Source: Humulus lupulus (lineage: Eukaryota > Streptophyta > Magnoliopsida > Rosales > Cannabaceae). Taken from it: 64,000 nucleotides of DNA. Below are positions 1 through 12,505 of the stretch, one piece after another (the first letter of the stretch is position 1; each line of letters starts with the position of its first letter). The notes beneath the pieces were generated by a model. It had not been told where the DNA came from and searched no databases. It saw only the letters and a program-made list of their open reading frames with translations. The stretch spans positions 186,346,214 to 186,410,213 of the forward strand of contig NC_084795.1 of NCBI RefSeq assembly GCF_963169125.1, written 5' to 3'. The position numbers were made by a program, and so were the translations under genes.

Positions 1-2986
1 AAGGGTTCTTGAGATTCCTCTTCACCTTGAATGGCCATTGCCAGCTGCCCGGGTTTAGATTTTCCCTTCATGGAAATGCTATAACATTCCCTGGCAGCGA
101 GCTGATCGCCATGGATAGTGCAGATTCCCGTCGAAGTAGGCAATTTCATCGCGAGGTGGCGAATGGATGTGACGGCCTCGAAAGCTATGAGCGTAGGCCG
201 TCTCAAAATGGCGTTGTAGGCAGCGGAGCAGTCAATGAACACGAGCTCGAGGAGTTTGGAGACTGTCCGAGATCCTTCACCTAGGGTGATCACCAGCTCG
301 ATCGTCCTTATCGGTGCTGATCCTTCTCCCGAAAAACCATACAACATCATGGAGGTTGCCTTCTGCTCGGCGACAGTCAAACCCATATTCTCTAAGGTGG
401 ATCGGAATAGGAGGTTCACCGAACTCACGTTGTCTATCAGTACCCTCCTCACTCTCCGATTGGCGAGCTGAACTGCTACGACCAGAGGATCATTGTGAGG
501 GAACTGGACATGGCCCGCATCTTCCTTCGTAAAAATGATTGGCTGCCTCTCCAATCGCTGCTGCTTTGATTGACGCTGTTCTGGGACGAAATCCACTCCG
601 TTATGAGCCTTTAGTTCATTCACGTATCTCTTCTGGGCACCTCTGCTCGTGCCGACCATGTGCGGACCTCCAGAGATGGTGGATATCTCTCATCCTACCA
701 CAGGAGGAGGTACATCCTGGTCTACCCGAGACCCGGGCTGACTGGCCGAGACTTCAGGGGCAGGTCGACTTGCTGGAACCCTGTTCTGTGCGTATTGAGC
801 CAAGGGGCCGGCTCGAATGAGAGTCTCGATCTCATCCTTTAGATGTCTACAATCGTCGGTATTGTGGCCAACATCGTTATGAAAACGATAAAACTTGGAA
901 GCGTCTCTCTTCCCCTTGTGGTGCTTTAATGGTTCCGGCCTCTTCCAGGGGACTCGAGTAGAGTTGGCTAGGAAGATATTTTCCCTAGAATGGGTGAGCT
1001 CAGTATAAGTCGCGTAGACAGGCTTAAACTTGTCTATGGACTTATTCTTCTTTTGACCGTGTTGGCTGCCTTCACCATTCCCCTTTCTTTTGCCTCCACC
1101 GAGCTGGTTGTTCTGTGTGACGTTCTGGGTCGCTGCCACGACCTCCGTCCCCACTCCAGCGGTCTGTTCGGGGGCCTGGCTGGTTCCCGCAGCTGATGCT
1201 TTGGCCTCCTCCAAGTTAATCCATTCTTGGGCCCTGTTAAGGAATTCGTTAACCGAACTGACTCCCTTCCTTTGTATATCCTTCCAGAGATCTCCAACGA
1301 GGATTCCAGTTTTCATGGCCATGAGCTTGGAGCTATCATCCGCATCTCTGGTTCGAGCAGCGACGTTCGCAAATCTGCTCAGGTAGGCCTTCAAAGTCTC
1401 ACCGGGCTGCTACCTCACGTTAGCCAGGGAGTCGGCCTGAACGCGGGCGGCCTGGGAGGCTCGAAATGCCCTTTTGAAATCTACTGAGAAAGTCATCCAG
1501 GAGCTGATTGACTGCTTTTTACCTTGTTTGAACCACTGCCTGGCAGGTCCAATCAGTGTGGAAGGGAAGATTAAACATCTCAGCTCGGGGCCAATGTTAT
1601 GGGCCATCATGAGGGTGTTGAACATCCCTAGATGGTCCGATGGGTCTCCATCCCCATTGAACTTTGACAAGTGAGGCATACGGAAACCAGATGGGTACGC
1701 CGTTGCTGCTATACTGGGGACGAAGAGTTCCATCTCATCCCCTGAATCGTACTCATCTTTTTCTTTCTCCGTCAGGAGCTTCCTCATCAGCTCCTCCATC
1801 TGAGTTAGGCGTTCGAGGGTTTGGTCCTGGTGTCCTTGGTTATTCCGGGGCTGTTGAACAACTCCGGATCAATAGTACATATTTGGTGGGTTGTTGCCCC
1901 TCCTATCTTGAGATAGGTTATTTGGGGCATTCCCTCCGTTACGTACCTCAGACAGGGCCCCCCCTGAGCGAGCGTGGCTATCTCCTCCCACCTGCTCCCC
2001 TCTATGGGAGTTAAGGCGATCTCGAAGGCGCCTCCTTGGATGACTCGAGGATTTTGCGCCGAACTCAAACGCTGGCGCAGGTCTCCCCCAGAGAGATCAC
2101 TCCGGCGACTGCCGGTCCAGTGGCTCCTGCTAGATAGGCTTGGAGTCCACCTTTGGTGGTGAGGACCTGGGCTTTCCCCTGGCACCCTGCTACGCCGGGA
2201 AGGTCCAGCTGATGGCGGATCTCTCCTGCTACTTCCGTAGGTAGGAATATCTTGAACGGGTCGAGGAGGAGACGGATACCTGATCGGAGATGGAGGATGC
2301 CTGATTGGAGAGGCGATCCTGGTTCCGTCAGGTCGGATTAGACTCGGTGGTGGCCTTTCGGCCCTGCCAACTCGCTGGTCCCGCGCCTAGCGATCTGGAC
2401 GAGGCGCAGGACGGTTGTTGGGGACGGGCTGATGCTGTGAGCCCTCCCCGGATCTCCTTCGGGAATTTCCTCGAGCTCTCCTGGGCGCGCTCGAGGATGG
2501 TTGGGAGCTAGGAGTCGATGTTCTGACCGAACAGTTGTATTGCTGTTGTTCGGCTCTAGGCATTCCTCTGAAGTCTGCCTCTCGATGGTGTGATGAAGGA
2601 GTGGAGTTGGGCGTCAGAAGTCTGTCTGAATGGCTACGCCTGGACTGATTACCCCGGTGAGACTTAGAAGCCTCGCCTTGCCTCTCTCCGACGTTAACGT
2701 CGGTTGTGAGAGGGGGTAGTCGGGCCAGCGCATCCTTGTTCTGCTGACTAGCTACTGCTAGCTGGCTCCTCAGCTGAGCATTCTCCATTTCCACCGCAGT
2801 GTAATAGCATGGGTTCGGGTTAGGCGGCCGAGGCGCCGAACTTCCGGTGTCGTCTTGGCCCGCCGGCTATTTTCCTGGCTGCTGCTGGACTTCAGGAACT
2901 TGTTCACCAGGGGTGGCAGTATGATGAGCCTCCTGCCCATCATGTCGCTCTGCCTTGTTACCGTGCCTGGATCGAGTTGTCACCAT
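1..2986 (-). pseudogene. Degenerate Tat gag-protease, partial
   Basis: The start is the ATG at 2986 (MVTTRSRHGNK), alignable with the MVTTRKSA start in T1. Recognisable pieces in order are a basic Ser/Arg-rich N-terminus (about 2794-2387), the Tat Gag core with FNGDGDPSDHLGMFNTLM (about 1660), and a C-x2-H-x4-H-x4-C type motif with RFHNDVGHNTDDCRHLKDE (about 870-830). The protease region follows near 530-240, including FPHNDPLVV and YNAIL. The pieces lie in different frames or are separated by stops. The protease active site reads IDNVSS where intact T1 has IDNGSS. In an intact element Gag forms the cytoplasmic particle and the protease cleaves the polyprotein; this copy should do neither. 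Confidence 0.8.
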
Positions 2987-3020
2987 AGTTGGATGTTTGC
3001 GATAGCACTGAATCAGACTT

Positions 3021-3042
3021 GCTCTCAATGAAAGCACCAAAC
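3021..3042 (-). other. Primer binding site of T3
   Basis: Directly inside the LTR the minus strand reads GTTTGGTGCTTTCATTGAGA and on to GC. T1 has the same run from TTTGG onward at the same place. By position and its TGG start it should pair with the 3' CCA end of a host tRNA; I cannot name the tRNA from memory. Confidence 0.6.
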
Positions 3043-3800
3043 TGTTGACGCGGTTCTTCGCCAACATGTAATTTAAGAAAGGAAGAGAAAAGGATTAGTG
3101 CTAATAATGAACCGAAACAGATATACGATCTTAGGAAATGAAAAGGTGACTCAAGACACGGTTTTTAAGTGGTTCAAAGGTTAAAATCCTTCTACTCCAC
3201 TAGTCAATATTATTGCTCTATTCTGGGTATATGATTACAGGATATTTCTTACAAGAGATCATCCAACCCCTATCAACTCCCAGGGTCTCCATATTTCTAG
3301 GAGAAGGCACCTGGGAGTTGGTAAGAAGGTCATCCCGTGACCTTCTTACCTATCATATCAACTCTGTGACATTCATGATTAATTCCTAAACCTGACACAT
3401 AAGTGTGGTCAAATCGATAGGTAAGGAGATAATGGGCCGCACAGCCCAACCCAGTCGTGGGTGTTTGAATACGCACGTTCCTGCTGCGTGTCCGAGAAGT
3501 CAGGGGCATATCAGACACGTGATGTCTGATATATGCACGTTTATCTTGCGTGTGTTGACTTTACAAAGGGTCGTAGCCTCCGTATTCAGCTCGTACCATG
3601 AGCTGGATACTTAACTCGACCTTCGGCTTTCAGAGTCCAGGCTCAAGTCTTGGGCAATCTTGGGGAACCCTTGGGCCTCGTCGAGCTATGGATGTACGAC
3701 CTTATGACGGAAGCTTCGGTCTTGGGGATGCCCACCAGATAATCATGATTAGGCCGCAGCTCAGCTTGCTAATCAGCCCGTGGGAAAATCAGGGCGTACA
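3043..3800 (-). repeat. 5' LTR of T3 (about 758 bp)
   Basis: On the plus strand it begins TGTTGACGCGG at the primer site and appears to end AGGGCGTACA, giving the expected TG...CA ends. The inner boundary is firm because it abuts the primer site. The outer boundary is a best guess, since the partner LTR is outside the window. A TTTTTAAGTGGTTCAAAGG segment near 3163-3181 resembles TTTATAGTGGTTCGG in the T2 LTR, supporting a Tat origin. Confidence 0.6.
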
Positions 3801-3944
3801 ATATACATTATAAATCACCATAGGCATTCATGATTCCCAATTTCACCACCTTTTAAAATAAAATTTCAGCACATATTTTATTTAATTTCCTTATCCTTTA
3901 AACATACATTCTCACTTAAAATCATAGAGTTTCTTAAACATATA
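3801..3944. other. Unassigned AT-rich stretch
   Basis: AT-rich sequence between the outer edge of the T3 LTR and LTR fragment H. No reading frame, repeat or RNA gene is visible. It may be target DNA of either element or part of H's host. Confidence 0.4.
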
Positions 3945-4112
3945 TGTAACGTCCCGAATTTGCTAATAAGACTTAGTGCCTTGATTAGCATGTCGGGAGG
4001 GCAATAATTGATTTAATTGTTTTACTACGTGATTAATTGTGATATATATGCATCTTTACATGATTACTCGAATTATATTATTATATGACTAGATATGCAT
4101 GTTTAGGTGAAT
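3945..4112 (+). repeat. Truncated Tekay-type LTR fragment H
   Basis: It starts TGTAACGTCCCGAATTTGC and continues with CTTGATTAGCATGTCGGGAGG, matching the first bases of solo LTR D (TGTAACGACCC, CCTTGATTAGTGTGCCAGG). It stops after about 168 bp where Athila LTR F begins, so F probably inserted into it. The remainder is expected to the right of the window. Confidence 0.65.
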
Positions 4113-4421
4113 TGATCGATATAATATGCATGCAAGTGTACGTGTTCGTGTCAAGTAATAAATTATGGAAGAATGGATATCGTTCCACAGAGACTATATT
4201 TAACCAATTACTAATAATCACTCTTTACTTTCTATTTGGCAAGTAAAAATTAAGATGAATAGATATAATACAAACACAATTCAATAACAGTAAAAAAAAA
4301 TAATTAAACAAATGATGAAAATTAATAATAAAAAAACCTAGCGTATTAACTTCATGAACTTTTCATTCTATTAATTTTATTAATCAATTGTAAATTTCTT
4401 TCTTCATATTCTAATAGCAGG
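4113..4421 (-). repeat. Athila LTR F, left segment
   Basis: It begins TGATCG and contains a CAAGTGTACG segment and TATCGTTCCACAGAGACT, aligning with the left end of Athila LTR E (AAGTGCACGC, TATCGTTCCCACAAGGACT). It is interrupted after ATAGCAGG by solo LTR A and resumes at 31275. The uninterrupted order (AATAGCAGGTTAA) is preserved in E near 33138-33150, which confirms the junction. Orientation is minus because the polypurine tract follows the far end of the second segment. Confidence 0.8.
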
Positions 4422-4983
4422 TGTAACGCCCCAAACTCCAGGGACCGTTACGGTGCACATTGCAAACAGTGCTAAACTCGCTAATCGAGTCATTTGGCCA
4501 AAAATGTGTAACTAAGTATGATTAGCGGTTTAGGAATTAAAATTTTTGGTTAAGATGTAACGTTTCATTAGAACGTTTACTATATACATTGGGATCCCAA
4601 AAATATAATTTAAAGGTTTATTACAACAAAATCTTTACAATAAGTCGATCTAAGCGGAAAAACAGGGTTTAGCCCTAGTTCCTCTCCTTCAAACCTCGGC
4701 CGTGGCAGTCGAGCAGCTACATATGTACACATCGTCACCTAAGCTCTCTAACTCAAGGATGGTCCAGCTTTCTTTTGCCTTTACCTACACCACATAGCAT
4801 CCGTGAGCCGAAGCCCAGCAAGAAAACTCAATATGCTCATGAACAGTCATATCATGACATCAAATCATATCTGGCATGCCTAGCAAACATAACTTTATTC
4901 AAGCATGCATATGAATTCAAGCAATGCTGGGGTATCCAGGATAAGAAATCCTGCCCTTCCTATTGGATGACTATCAAGTCAAC
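4422..4983 (-). repeat. Tekay-type solo LTR A, left segment
   Basis: It begins TGTAACGCCCCAAACTCC right after GCAGG. It carries the conserved block seen in all Tekay-type LTRs here (CCTACACCACATAG and GTGAGCC...AGCCCAGCAAG, about 4790-4823). Element B interrupts it at TCAAC. Together with 29150-31274 it forms one LTR of about 2.7 kb with no internal region of its own, hence a solo LTR left by LTR-LTR recombination. Flanks are GCAGG and TCAGG, a five-base duplication with one mismatch. Confidence 0.75.
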
Positions 4984-7257
4984 TGTAACGCCCTGGTTAC
5001 CCCAGAACAGTTACGGTGAACGGTGAACCGGAAATTTGACCCGCTACCCGAGTCCTTTGGTTAAAAACGTGATCTAAGTGTTAATATCAGGTTAAGGTGA
5101 AAAACCAGCAAAAAGGAAAGGGTACACTTCATTAAGTAAATAAACTGCTCATGAGCCTTTCAAAATGTTTACAAGTAGTTCGTAATACAAAAGAGTCGCT
5201 ACAGTTCCAAATTTACAATCCCCGCCGGCCTAAGCGGCAAAAATAGGGTAAACCCCTAGTCCCTCTAAGAACTCCTTGATCGTGGCGGTCAAGCGGCCCA
5301 GTATGTACACAACATCGCCCAAGCTCTCCACTCAGGGCTGGTTAAGCTTTTCCTTCCCTTTACCTGCACCACGTAGCACCCATGAGCCAAGGCCCAGCAA
5401 GAAAACACAATAAAACATGATATAATACCAACAACAATCATAATAACCATTCAGGACTATTAGTCCGGTAAATAGGTGACAATAGCCAAAAGTCACAATA
5501 ATGAGCATCGCTCCCTCAAGCCATGTGACGATAGGGTCACCAGGGCTTAACTGATAAATGATTCTTTCATAAGTTTGTACAGGGCAGGTGTATGGTGATT
5601 AGTCAACAACATAACCTCCCTCACGACTCTAGAGTCGAAGCTATGGACAACGTCCCTTAGCCACGTGACCAACGGTCACCGGGGTCGTATACCTTGGCTA
5701 TAGACATCTGGTCGTAGACCAGGCAAGCACTTATAAATTCTTCGACCTTAGGGTCGGTCCCGCATTAATGCCATAGAGCCACTCAATGCGTGATCATCGA
5801 CTTTAGAGTCGGTCCCTGACAAGTCAGTGTCTTAAACAGGTAATCAACATTCATTAGCATTTAATATGCAATCCACGTTCACATATATCAACCAACATGC
5901 CTCAATATCAAACCATGCATGTCATATACCTATACAGGGTGCAACTGTATTCATACACTATTTTCTTACCTCAAGTTCGAGCGAGAAGTATGATAAAGAC
6001 GACCCCTGAGAACGATCGATCCTTTAGTTTCTTAGCGGTTACCTAATCACAACCAATTATAACCTCCGTTAATGAGAATCCACAATAATAGGGTCTTAAC
6101 CTAAGCACCACCCTCGGGACCTCGAAACATGCCCACACGGTGAGTAGATTCGATCCCGGGCCTTAAGGATTGAAACCCCAAGTCAAAAACCCTTAAAAAC
6201 ACTCAAAACGGGGTTTGGAAGGAACAGGGTAGCGCTACAGCGCTCAACCCCTAGCGCCACAGCGCTCTACTCAGAACCTCCCAAGCGCCAGAAAGCCTCC
6301 TGAGGAGCTCTACAGCGCCCTAGGGTGGGCGCTGTAGCGCTACCTCCAGGCCCAAACTCCCCTGAACCGACCTTCTTCAAATCCTTCGATTCTAACTCGA
6401 TTTCCAAGCTTCCAAATACTATTCTTGATGCCAAATGAACCCAAAAACCATCCCAACACACCCCAAACATCACAAGCATGGGAACCCTAGCCAAAACTCC
6501 CAACAAAAACCATGAATTCATCCTAGTAATCTCAGCTGCAAAACAAACCAAAACAGAGCAAACCAGAGAAAACCATGGTTAGAAACTTACCCAAAGCTTG
6601 GCCTAGGATGCTCTTCAATGGTGGAACACACTCCTAAACTCCCAAGGCTTGCTTCCTAAGCTTGAATCCTCAAAATTGGTTCAAAAACCACAAAGAACAG
6701 TGAGGAGAAGAAGGTACGGGAGAACTCTTTTGCATACTCTATTTTTCCACCACTTTTCTTAGCTATCAAAGGTTATATCTATCCTAGGGGTGAAATGTCC
6801 ATTTTACCCCTAGGTCAATTAATAGTTTCTAAAGACTCCCAAGAGCATATTTGGTACTTTCCTCCTAACTCGTTAATCATAATTAACGCTCTCCAATTCC
6901 CGCTATTCTCAATGTTCTCAAATACCAATAATTCACATCCCGTTACCCTTTATCTCTCGGTAACGCTCTAATCATCAAAGTCACCCCGAGACTCAACCCA
7001 AGTCCCGACACTTAAACCTGTTGTGACTAAACCGCTAATCAATATTCTACGATCGTCTCATGTCAAATAGCTCGAACAAACCCACATCATAATGTGGTCT
7101 CAACATATATCACCAACATGCATACAATTAACATTATATTATAATATAATTCTCATAAACATGCATAAACACATTAAATGGCATAATTAAACAATTATGG
7201 CCCTCCCGACCTACTAATCCAGCCGTTTAACCACATTAGGGAATCCGGGGCATTACA
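4984..7257 (-). repeat. 3' LTR of element B (2274 bp)
   Basis: Ends are TGTAACGCCC and CGGGGCATTACA on the plus strand. Read on the minus strand it holds a possible TATA-like ATATAACC near 6770, a consensus splice donor at 6590 (TTTGG/GTAAGTTT), a GC-word cassette (6230-6345), an array of short palindromes (5525-5826) and a splice acceptor at 5364 (GTGGTGCAG). Near 5011-5025 it has a 7-base direct duplication (GGTGAAC repeated) absent from the 5' LTR. The polypyrimidine ACTATCCCATCC that follows is the polypurine tract on the element's strand. Confidence 0.92.
5525..5826. repeat. Array of short inverted repeats in the LTR of B
   Basis: Within 300 bp there are at least seven separate small inverted repeats: GTGAC...GTCAC (5525-5540), the perfect 14-mer CGACTCTAGAGTCG (5624-5637), GTGACC-AAC-GGTCAC (5665-5679), CTGGTC-GTA-GACCAG (5708-5722), CGACC-TTAG-GGTCG (5743-5756), CGACTTTAGAGTCG (5798-5811) and TGAC-AA-GTCA (5817-5826). 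The same array recurs in the other LTR copy at about 27416-27720. Solo LTR A has a different but comparable array at about 29205-29465. Confidence 0.7.
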
Positions 7258-7293
7258 ACTATCCCATCCTTACAGAAATTTAATCCTCGAAAT

Positions 7294-10200
7294 TTACATG
7301 AACAACTCGGGATACTGACTCCGCATATCAGGCTCCAGCTCCCAGGTCGCCTCCTCGACCTTGCTATTCCTCCACAACACCATAAGCTATTGTCTTGTTC
7401 TTGAGGACTTTATCTTTCTAATCAAGTATCTGAACAGGCTGCTCCTCAAAGGAGAGATCTGGCTCAAGCTCCAGATCCTCATAACTCAAAACATGACTCT
7501 CATCAGATACATACCTCCGAAGAGCGGAAACATGAAATACATTATGCACGGCCGACAACGCCGGAGGCAAAGCTAGCCTGTAAGCCACTTGACCAATCCT
7601 GTCCAGGATCTCAAATGGACCTACAAACCTGGGACTCAGCTTGCCTTTCTTCCCAAACCTTCTCACCCCTTTCCATGGCGAGACTCTGAGGAAGACATAG
7701 TCTCCTACCTGGAACTCCACATTCCTGCGTTTGGGATCTGCATAGCTCTTCTGTCTACTTTGAGAAGTAAGCATCCAAGCTCTAATCTTATCAATAGCCT
7801 CACTGGTCCTCTGAATTTCCTCAGGACCTAAGTATCTCCTTTCACCTGTCTCATCCCAATGAATGGGAGATCTACACTTCCTACCATATAGCATCTCATA
7901 AGGTACAACACCAATGGTAGCTTGATAACTGTTATTATAGGAGAACTCTATCAAAGGTAGATACCTACTCCATGATCCACCAAAGTCCAGTACACATGCC
8001 CGCAACATGTCTTCTAATATCTGGATCGTCCTCTCAGATTGCCCATTTGTCTGAGGATGATAAGCTGTACTGAACTTCAATTGTGTACCCATGGCTGTCT
8101 GTAAACTCTTCCAAAACTTGGAAGTGAATGTAGGGTCCCGATCTGACACGATCGATCTAGGAGCTCCATGGAGGCGCACGATCTCTCTCACATAGAGATC
8201 TGCATACTGGTCAACAATATAAGTAGCCCTCACTGGTAGAAAGTGAGCTGACTTGGTATAGCAATCCACTATCACCCAAATGGAATCATGCTGACCAACA
8301 GTCCTGGGCAAACCCACCACAAAATCCATTGTGATGTCTTCCCACTTCTACTCCGGGATATCCAGAGGCTGCAATAACCCTGCCGGCCTATGATGCTCAG
8401 CCTTGACCTGCTGACAAGTCAAGCACTTAGCCACATACTCTACTACATCCCTCTTCATCCCTGGCCACCAGTACAATGATCTCACATCCTGATACATCTT
8501 CGTGGTGCCTGGGTGCAAAGAGTAAGGTGTAGTATGAGATTCATCCAGAATCTCCCGCCTCAATGCAGTGTCTAACGGAACACATATCCGTCCCTTATAT
8601 CTCAATAACCCCAAATCAGACACTGTATAGTCTCTGGATGCTCCAGCCAAGACATCCTCTCTAATCTTGATCAGCTGTGGATCACCCAACTGACCTTCTT
8701 TAATCCTCTCTAGCAGCGTAGACTGTAGCGTAATATTGGCCAACTGGCCCACCAGCAACTCTATACCAGCTCTGGTCATATCATCAGCTAACTCCCTGGC
8801 TATCAGCCTGATACCATGAATTTGTCCCGGACCTTTCCGGCTTAAGGCATCAGCTACCACGTTGGCTTTCCCTGGGTGATACAGAATCCCACAATCGTAA
8901 TCTTTTACTAATTCCAGCCAACCCCTCTGCCTCATGTTCAAGTCCTTCTGAGTAAAGAAATACTTCAGGCTCTTGTGGTCCGTATAAATCTCACACTTCT
9001 CTCCATAGAGATAGTGCCTCCATATCTTTAAAGCAAAAACCACCGCTGCCAACTCTAAATCATGAGTAGGATACCTCTTCTCGTACCCCTTCAGCTGACG
9101 AGAAGCATAAGCTATAACTCTCTCTGATTACATCAAAACACAGCCCAAACCCTGATGAGAAGCATCGCAGTATATCACAAACTTCTCTTGGTCTGTTGGA
9201 AGACTCAGAACTGGAGCTGTAATCAACCTCTGCTTCAACTCCTGGAAGCTGTTCTCACACTTGTCTGACCACAAAAACTTCTGACCCTTGCGTGTCAGCT
9301 CAGTCAACGGAGTAGTAATCTTTGAGAACCCCTCCACAAAACGCCTGTAATACCATGCCAATCCAAGGAAACTTCTAACCTCAGAAGCATTCTTTGGCCT
9401 TGGCCAATCTCTGACCGCTTCAATCTTTGATGGATCTACTTTGATCCCCTCCTTACTGACTATATGCCCAAGAAAGGATACCTGAGACAACTAGAATTCA
9501 CACTTCTTGAACTTTGCAAACAACCTGTGTTCCCTCAGTCTCTGTAGAACCAACCTCAGATGTTGTTCATGCTCCGACTCAGTCTGAGAATACACCAGAA
9601 TATCATCTATGAAGACGACCACAAACTGGTCCAAATAATCTTTGAACACCCTGTTCATCATATCCATGAAAGCAGCAGGGGAATTAGTCAACCCAAATGA
9701 CATAACTAGAAACTCATAATGCCCATACCTAGTGCGGAAAGCGGTCTTCGGTATGTCTCCCTCCTTAACCCTCAACTGATGATAACCAGAACGAAGGTCA
9801 ATCTTAGAGAATACCGTCTTACCCTGCAACTGATCAAACAGATCATCTATCCTTGGCAAATGATACCGGTTCTTAATTGTCAACTTATTCAGTTCCCTGT
9901 AATCTATACACATCCTTAGAGAACCATCTTTCTTCTTCACAAACAGAACTGGCACACCCCAAGGTGAAAAGCTAGGTCTGATAAAACCCAAATCCAACAG
10001 CTCTTGCAACTGTACCTTTAATTCTTTCAACTCAGCTGGGGCCATTCTGTACGGTGCTCTAGACACTGGCTCCGTCCCTGGGGCCAGTTCTATAACGAAC
10101 TCAATCTCTCTGTGTGGTGGCAACCCTGGCAAATCTTCCGGAAACACATCCAGAAACTCACATACAAGTCTAGTATCCTCTGGTCCCACTGGCATGACCT

Positions 10201-11836
10201 GGGTGGTATCAACCACACTGGCTAAGAATCCAATGCAACCCCCTTGCAACAAATCCCTAGCCCTCAATGCAGAAATCATAGGAATACGGGGTCCATGCAC
10301 AACACCAACAAATACAAAAGGATCCTCACCTTCAGGCTCAAAGGTGACCATCTTCCTTCTGCAATCAATGGTTGCCCCATACTTGGCTAACCAGTCCATA
10401 CCCAGTATCATATCAAAGTCAGTCATAACCAACTCTATAAGATCCACTGACAACTCGTTGCCCTCCACTATCACTGGCAAAGATCTGACCCACCTCCTGG
10501 ATACAACCAACTCCCCAGTGGGTAACAGAGTACCAAACCCCACAACATAGAAATCACAAGGTCTACACAATCTATCAATAACACTACTAGCAACAAAATA
10601 ATGTGTAGCACCAGAGTCAATCAATACATTATAAGCAGTTCCTGCACTAAGAAGCTGACCTGTAACAACTGAGGGGGAAGCCTCAGCTTCTGCTTGAGTC
10701 AAAGCAAACACTCGCGCTGGGGCCGAGCTGTCTGCCTTCCTGGGCTCTTCCTTTCTTGCCTTAGGGCAATCCTTTTTCAGATGACCCACTGCTCCACAAG
10801 AGTAGCAGGCCCTTGCCTTACACTCTCCCAAGTGATGCCTCTTGCATCTAGGACACTCGGGATAAGACCTCCAGGCTTCACTGCCCCCAGGATGACCTAT
10901 TGTATTACCACGAGGTCTCCTGTCAGGACCTGGAACTGGGAAGGTATCAGGAACCTTCCTCTTCTGATCACTGGGGCCAACACCCCTACCAGAACCCACA
11001 AATGGAGGACCTGGCCTCCTGAAATCCCTTCTGGCTGCATTGTCACGCCAGATCTTAATCTTTGCAGTTTCAGCTGTAAGCGCCTTCTCCACCACCTGTG
11101 CATAAGTAGTCACTCCTGCCACAGTGGTGATGCGCACATCTCGGGCTAACCTGGGCTGTAGCCCCTGTAAGAAACGCTCTCTCCTGGTCCCATCAGTGGG
11201 TACCAACTCCTTGGAAAACTTTGCCAAACGGTCAAACCTTAAGGCATACTCGGTTACTGATAAGCTTCTCTGAAGTAGCCTCATAAATTCATCAGCCTTC
11301 GCCGCTCTAATAGCGTCATTGTAATACTTTTCATTGAACAAAGTCTGAAATTCCTCCCAGCTCAGGAGATTAACATCCTTGGTCTGGCCAACCACTTCCC
11401 ACCAAATCCGGGCATCTTCCCGAAACATATAGGCAGCACAGGCCACCCTCTCAGTACCAACTACCTTCATAAAGTCCAGAACAGTGGTAATCATGCTCAT
11501 CCATTGTTTAGCTTTGGTAGGATCGGCACTGCCTTCAAACACAGGAGGTTGTTGTTTCCTGAACCGCTCATAAAGAGGTTCCAATCTGTTTGCAACCTCA
11601 GGCAGTTGCCCAGTAACTGACACCGACACAGAAGGTGCCTCTGCAACATTGGCAACTACAGGCACTTGCTGCTGTCTTAGGAGATGAAGCTCCTCTCCCT
11701 GTTTTAACACTACAGCCTACAACTCATTAAACAACTGCTCCCAGTTTGCAGGTGCCGGCTGTGGAATCTGGGATTGGTCATTCTCTTGACCCTGACTATT
11801 ATTATTCTGGCCTGGATCACTCTGGCCAGCTGACAT
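7294..11836 (-). pseudogene. Gag-Pol of chromovirus B, five nonsense codons
   Basis: One long frame starting at the ATG at 11836 (MSAGQSDPGQ). Domains in order: Gag core ([14 protein letters not shown]...), zinc knuckle C-x2-C-x4-H-x4-C ([14 protein letters not shown], about 10820-10770), protease with LIDSGATH, reverse transcriptase with FIDDILVYS, RNase H with CDASHQG, integrase zinc region and core (DFVVGLP, SDRDPTF, NGQSERTI). It ends with a chromodomain-like tail (LWRNSKVEEATWELEPD) closing at 7294 after a small frame shift near 7370. In-frame stops lie at 11717-11719 (TAG), 9491-9493 (TAG), 9128-9130 (TAA), 8348-8350 (TAG) and 7418-7420 (TAG). In the family the chromodomain steers integration to heterochromatin. 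Confidence 0.9.
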
Positions 11837-12302
11837 GTCTGTCTATCCTGAGTTCATTCTGTCACTAATACCTTACTGAAACAATAATCAATACGGCCAG
11901 TCAGGTAGTAATAACTAAACCTCTTGCCGCCTCATGGTCCAAGAACAACAGACAACTATCACATTCCACAGTCATTCAGTATTCACAAGCAGATACATGT
12001 TTATGGCACTCAGCACTCAGCATGTATCACATAATAACTTACAAACAACCATACTAATAAGCAGGCGCTAGCAATCTCAGTACTAATCAGTACACATTTG
12101 CTGAAGATATAATATCTCAGGGCACAAGCTCAGCATAATATCTCATGCACACAGGTAAAGCATAAATATCACATTTAAGCAATTATACATGTAACCACTT
12201 AGATAGCTACCAAACCATGAGTCGAGCTTGACTTCGGTGATGTGTGTACATACCCAGCCAGTCTACAGGAACCCTAACCTTGGCATTGCTCTAATACCAA
12301 GT
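11837..12302 (-). other. Leader and primer binding site of B
   Basis: Untranslated leader between the 5' LTR and the gag start. The minus strand just inside the LTR reads TTGGTATTAGAGC (about 12288-12300), one base from the standard plant initiator-Met site TGGTATCAGAGC. No other feature is visible in the AT-rich remainder. Confidence 0.8.
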
Positions 12303-12505
12303 TGTAACGCCCTGGTTACCCCAGAATAGTTACGGTGAACCGGAAATTTGACCCGCTACCCGAGTCCTTTGGTTAAAAACGTGATCTAAGTGTTAATATC
12401 AGGTTAAGGTGAAAAACCAGCAAAAAGGAAAGGGTACACTTCATTAAGTAAATAAACTGCTCATGAGCCTTTCAAAATGTTTACAAGTAGTTCGTAATAC
12501 AAAAG
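12303..12505 (-). repeat. 5' LTR of element B, inner segment
   Basis: First 203 bp of the LTR copy beginning TGTAACGCCCTGG. It is nearly identical to 4984 onward apart from one substitution and the 7-base duplication there. The T1 insertion interrupts it after AAAAG; it resumes at 27087 with AGTCGCTACAG, just as the uninterrupted copy reads AAAAGAGTCGC near 5190. Confidence 0.92.

Larger units (their letters stand above)
1..3800 (-). mobile_element. Tat-lineage Ty3/gypsy retrotransposon T3, 5' part
   Basis: Read on the minus strand this is the 5' end of a Tat element: LTR (3800 to 3043), primer binding site, short leader, then gag and the start of the protease, cut by the left window edge. 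The Gag start (MVTTR) and the primer site match those of T1, which fixes lineage and orientation. Several frame breaks in gag and a changed protease active site show that it is dead. Its 3' half and second LTR lie outside the window, so target duplication and age cannot be judged. Confidence 0.8.

Noticed and set aside
6230..6345. GC-word cassettes as a CRISPR-like array
   Set aside because: Spacing is irregular, words are short and variable, and the host is a plant.
6267..6551. 94-codon frame in the LTR of B, also at 28159-28443
   Set aside because: It is present in both LTR copies only through LTR duplication, crosses the word cassette, and resembles no known protein.
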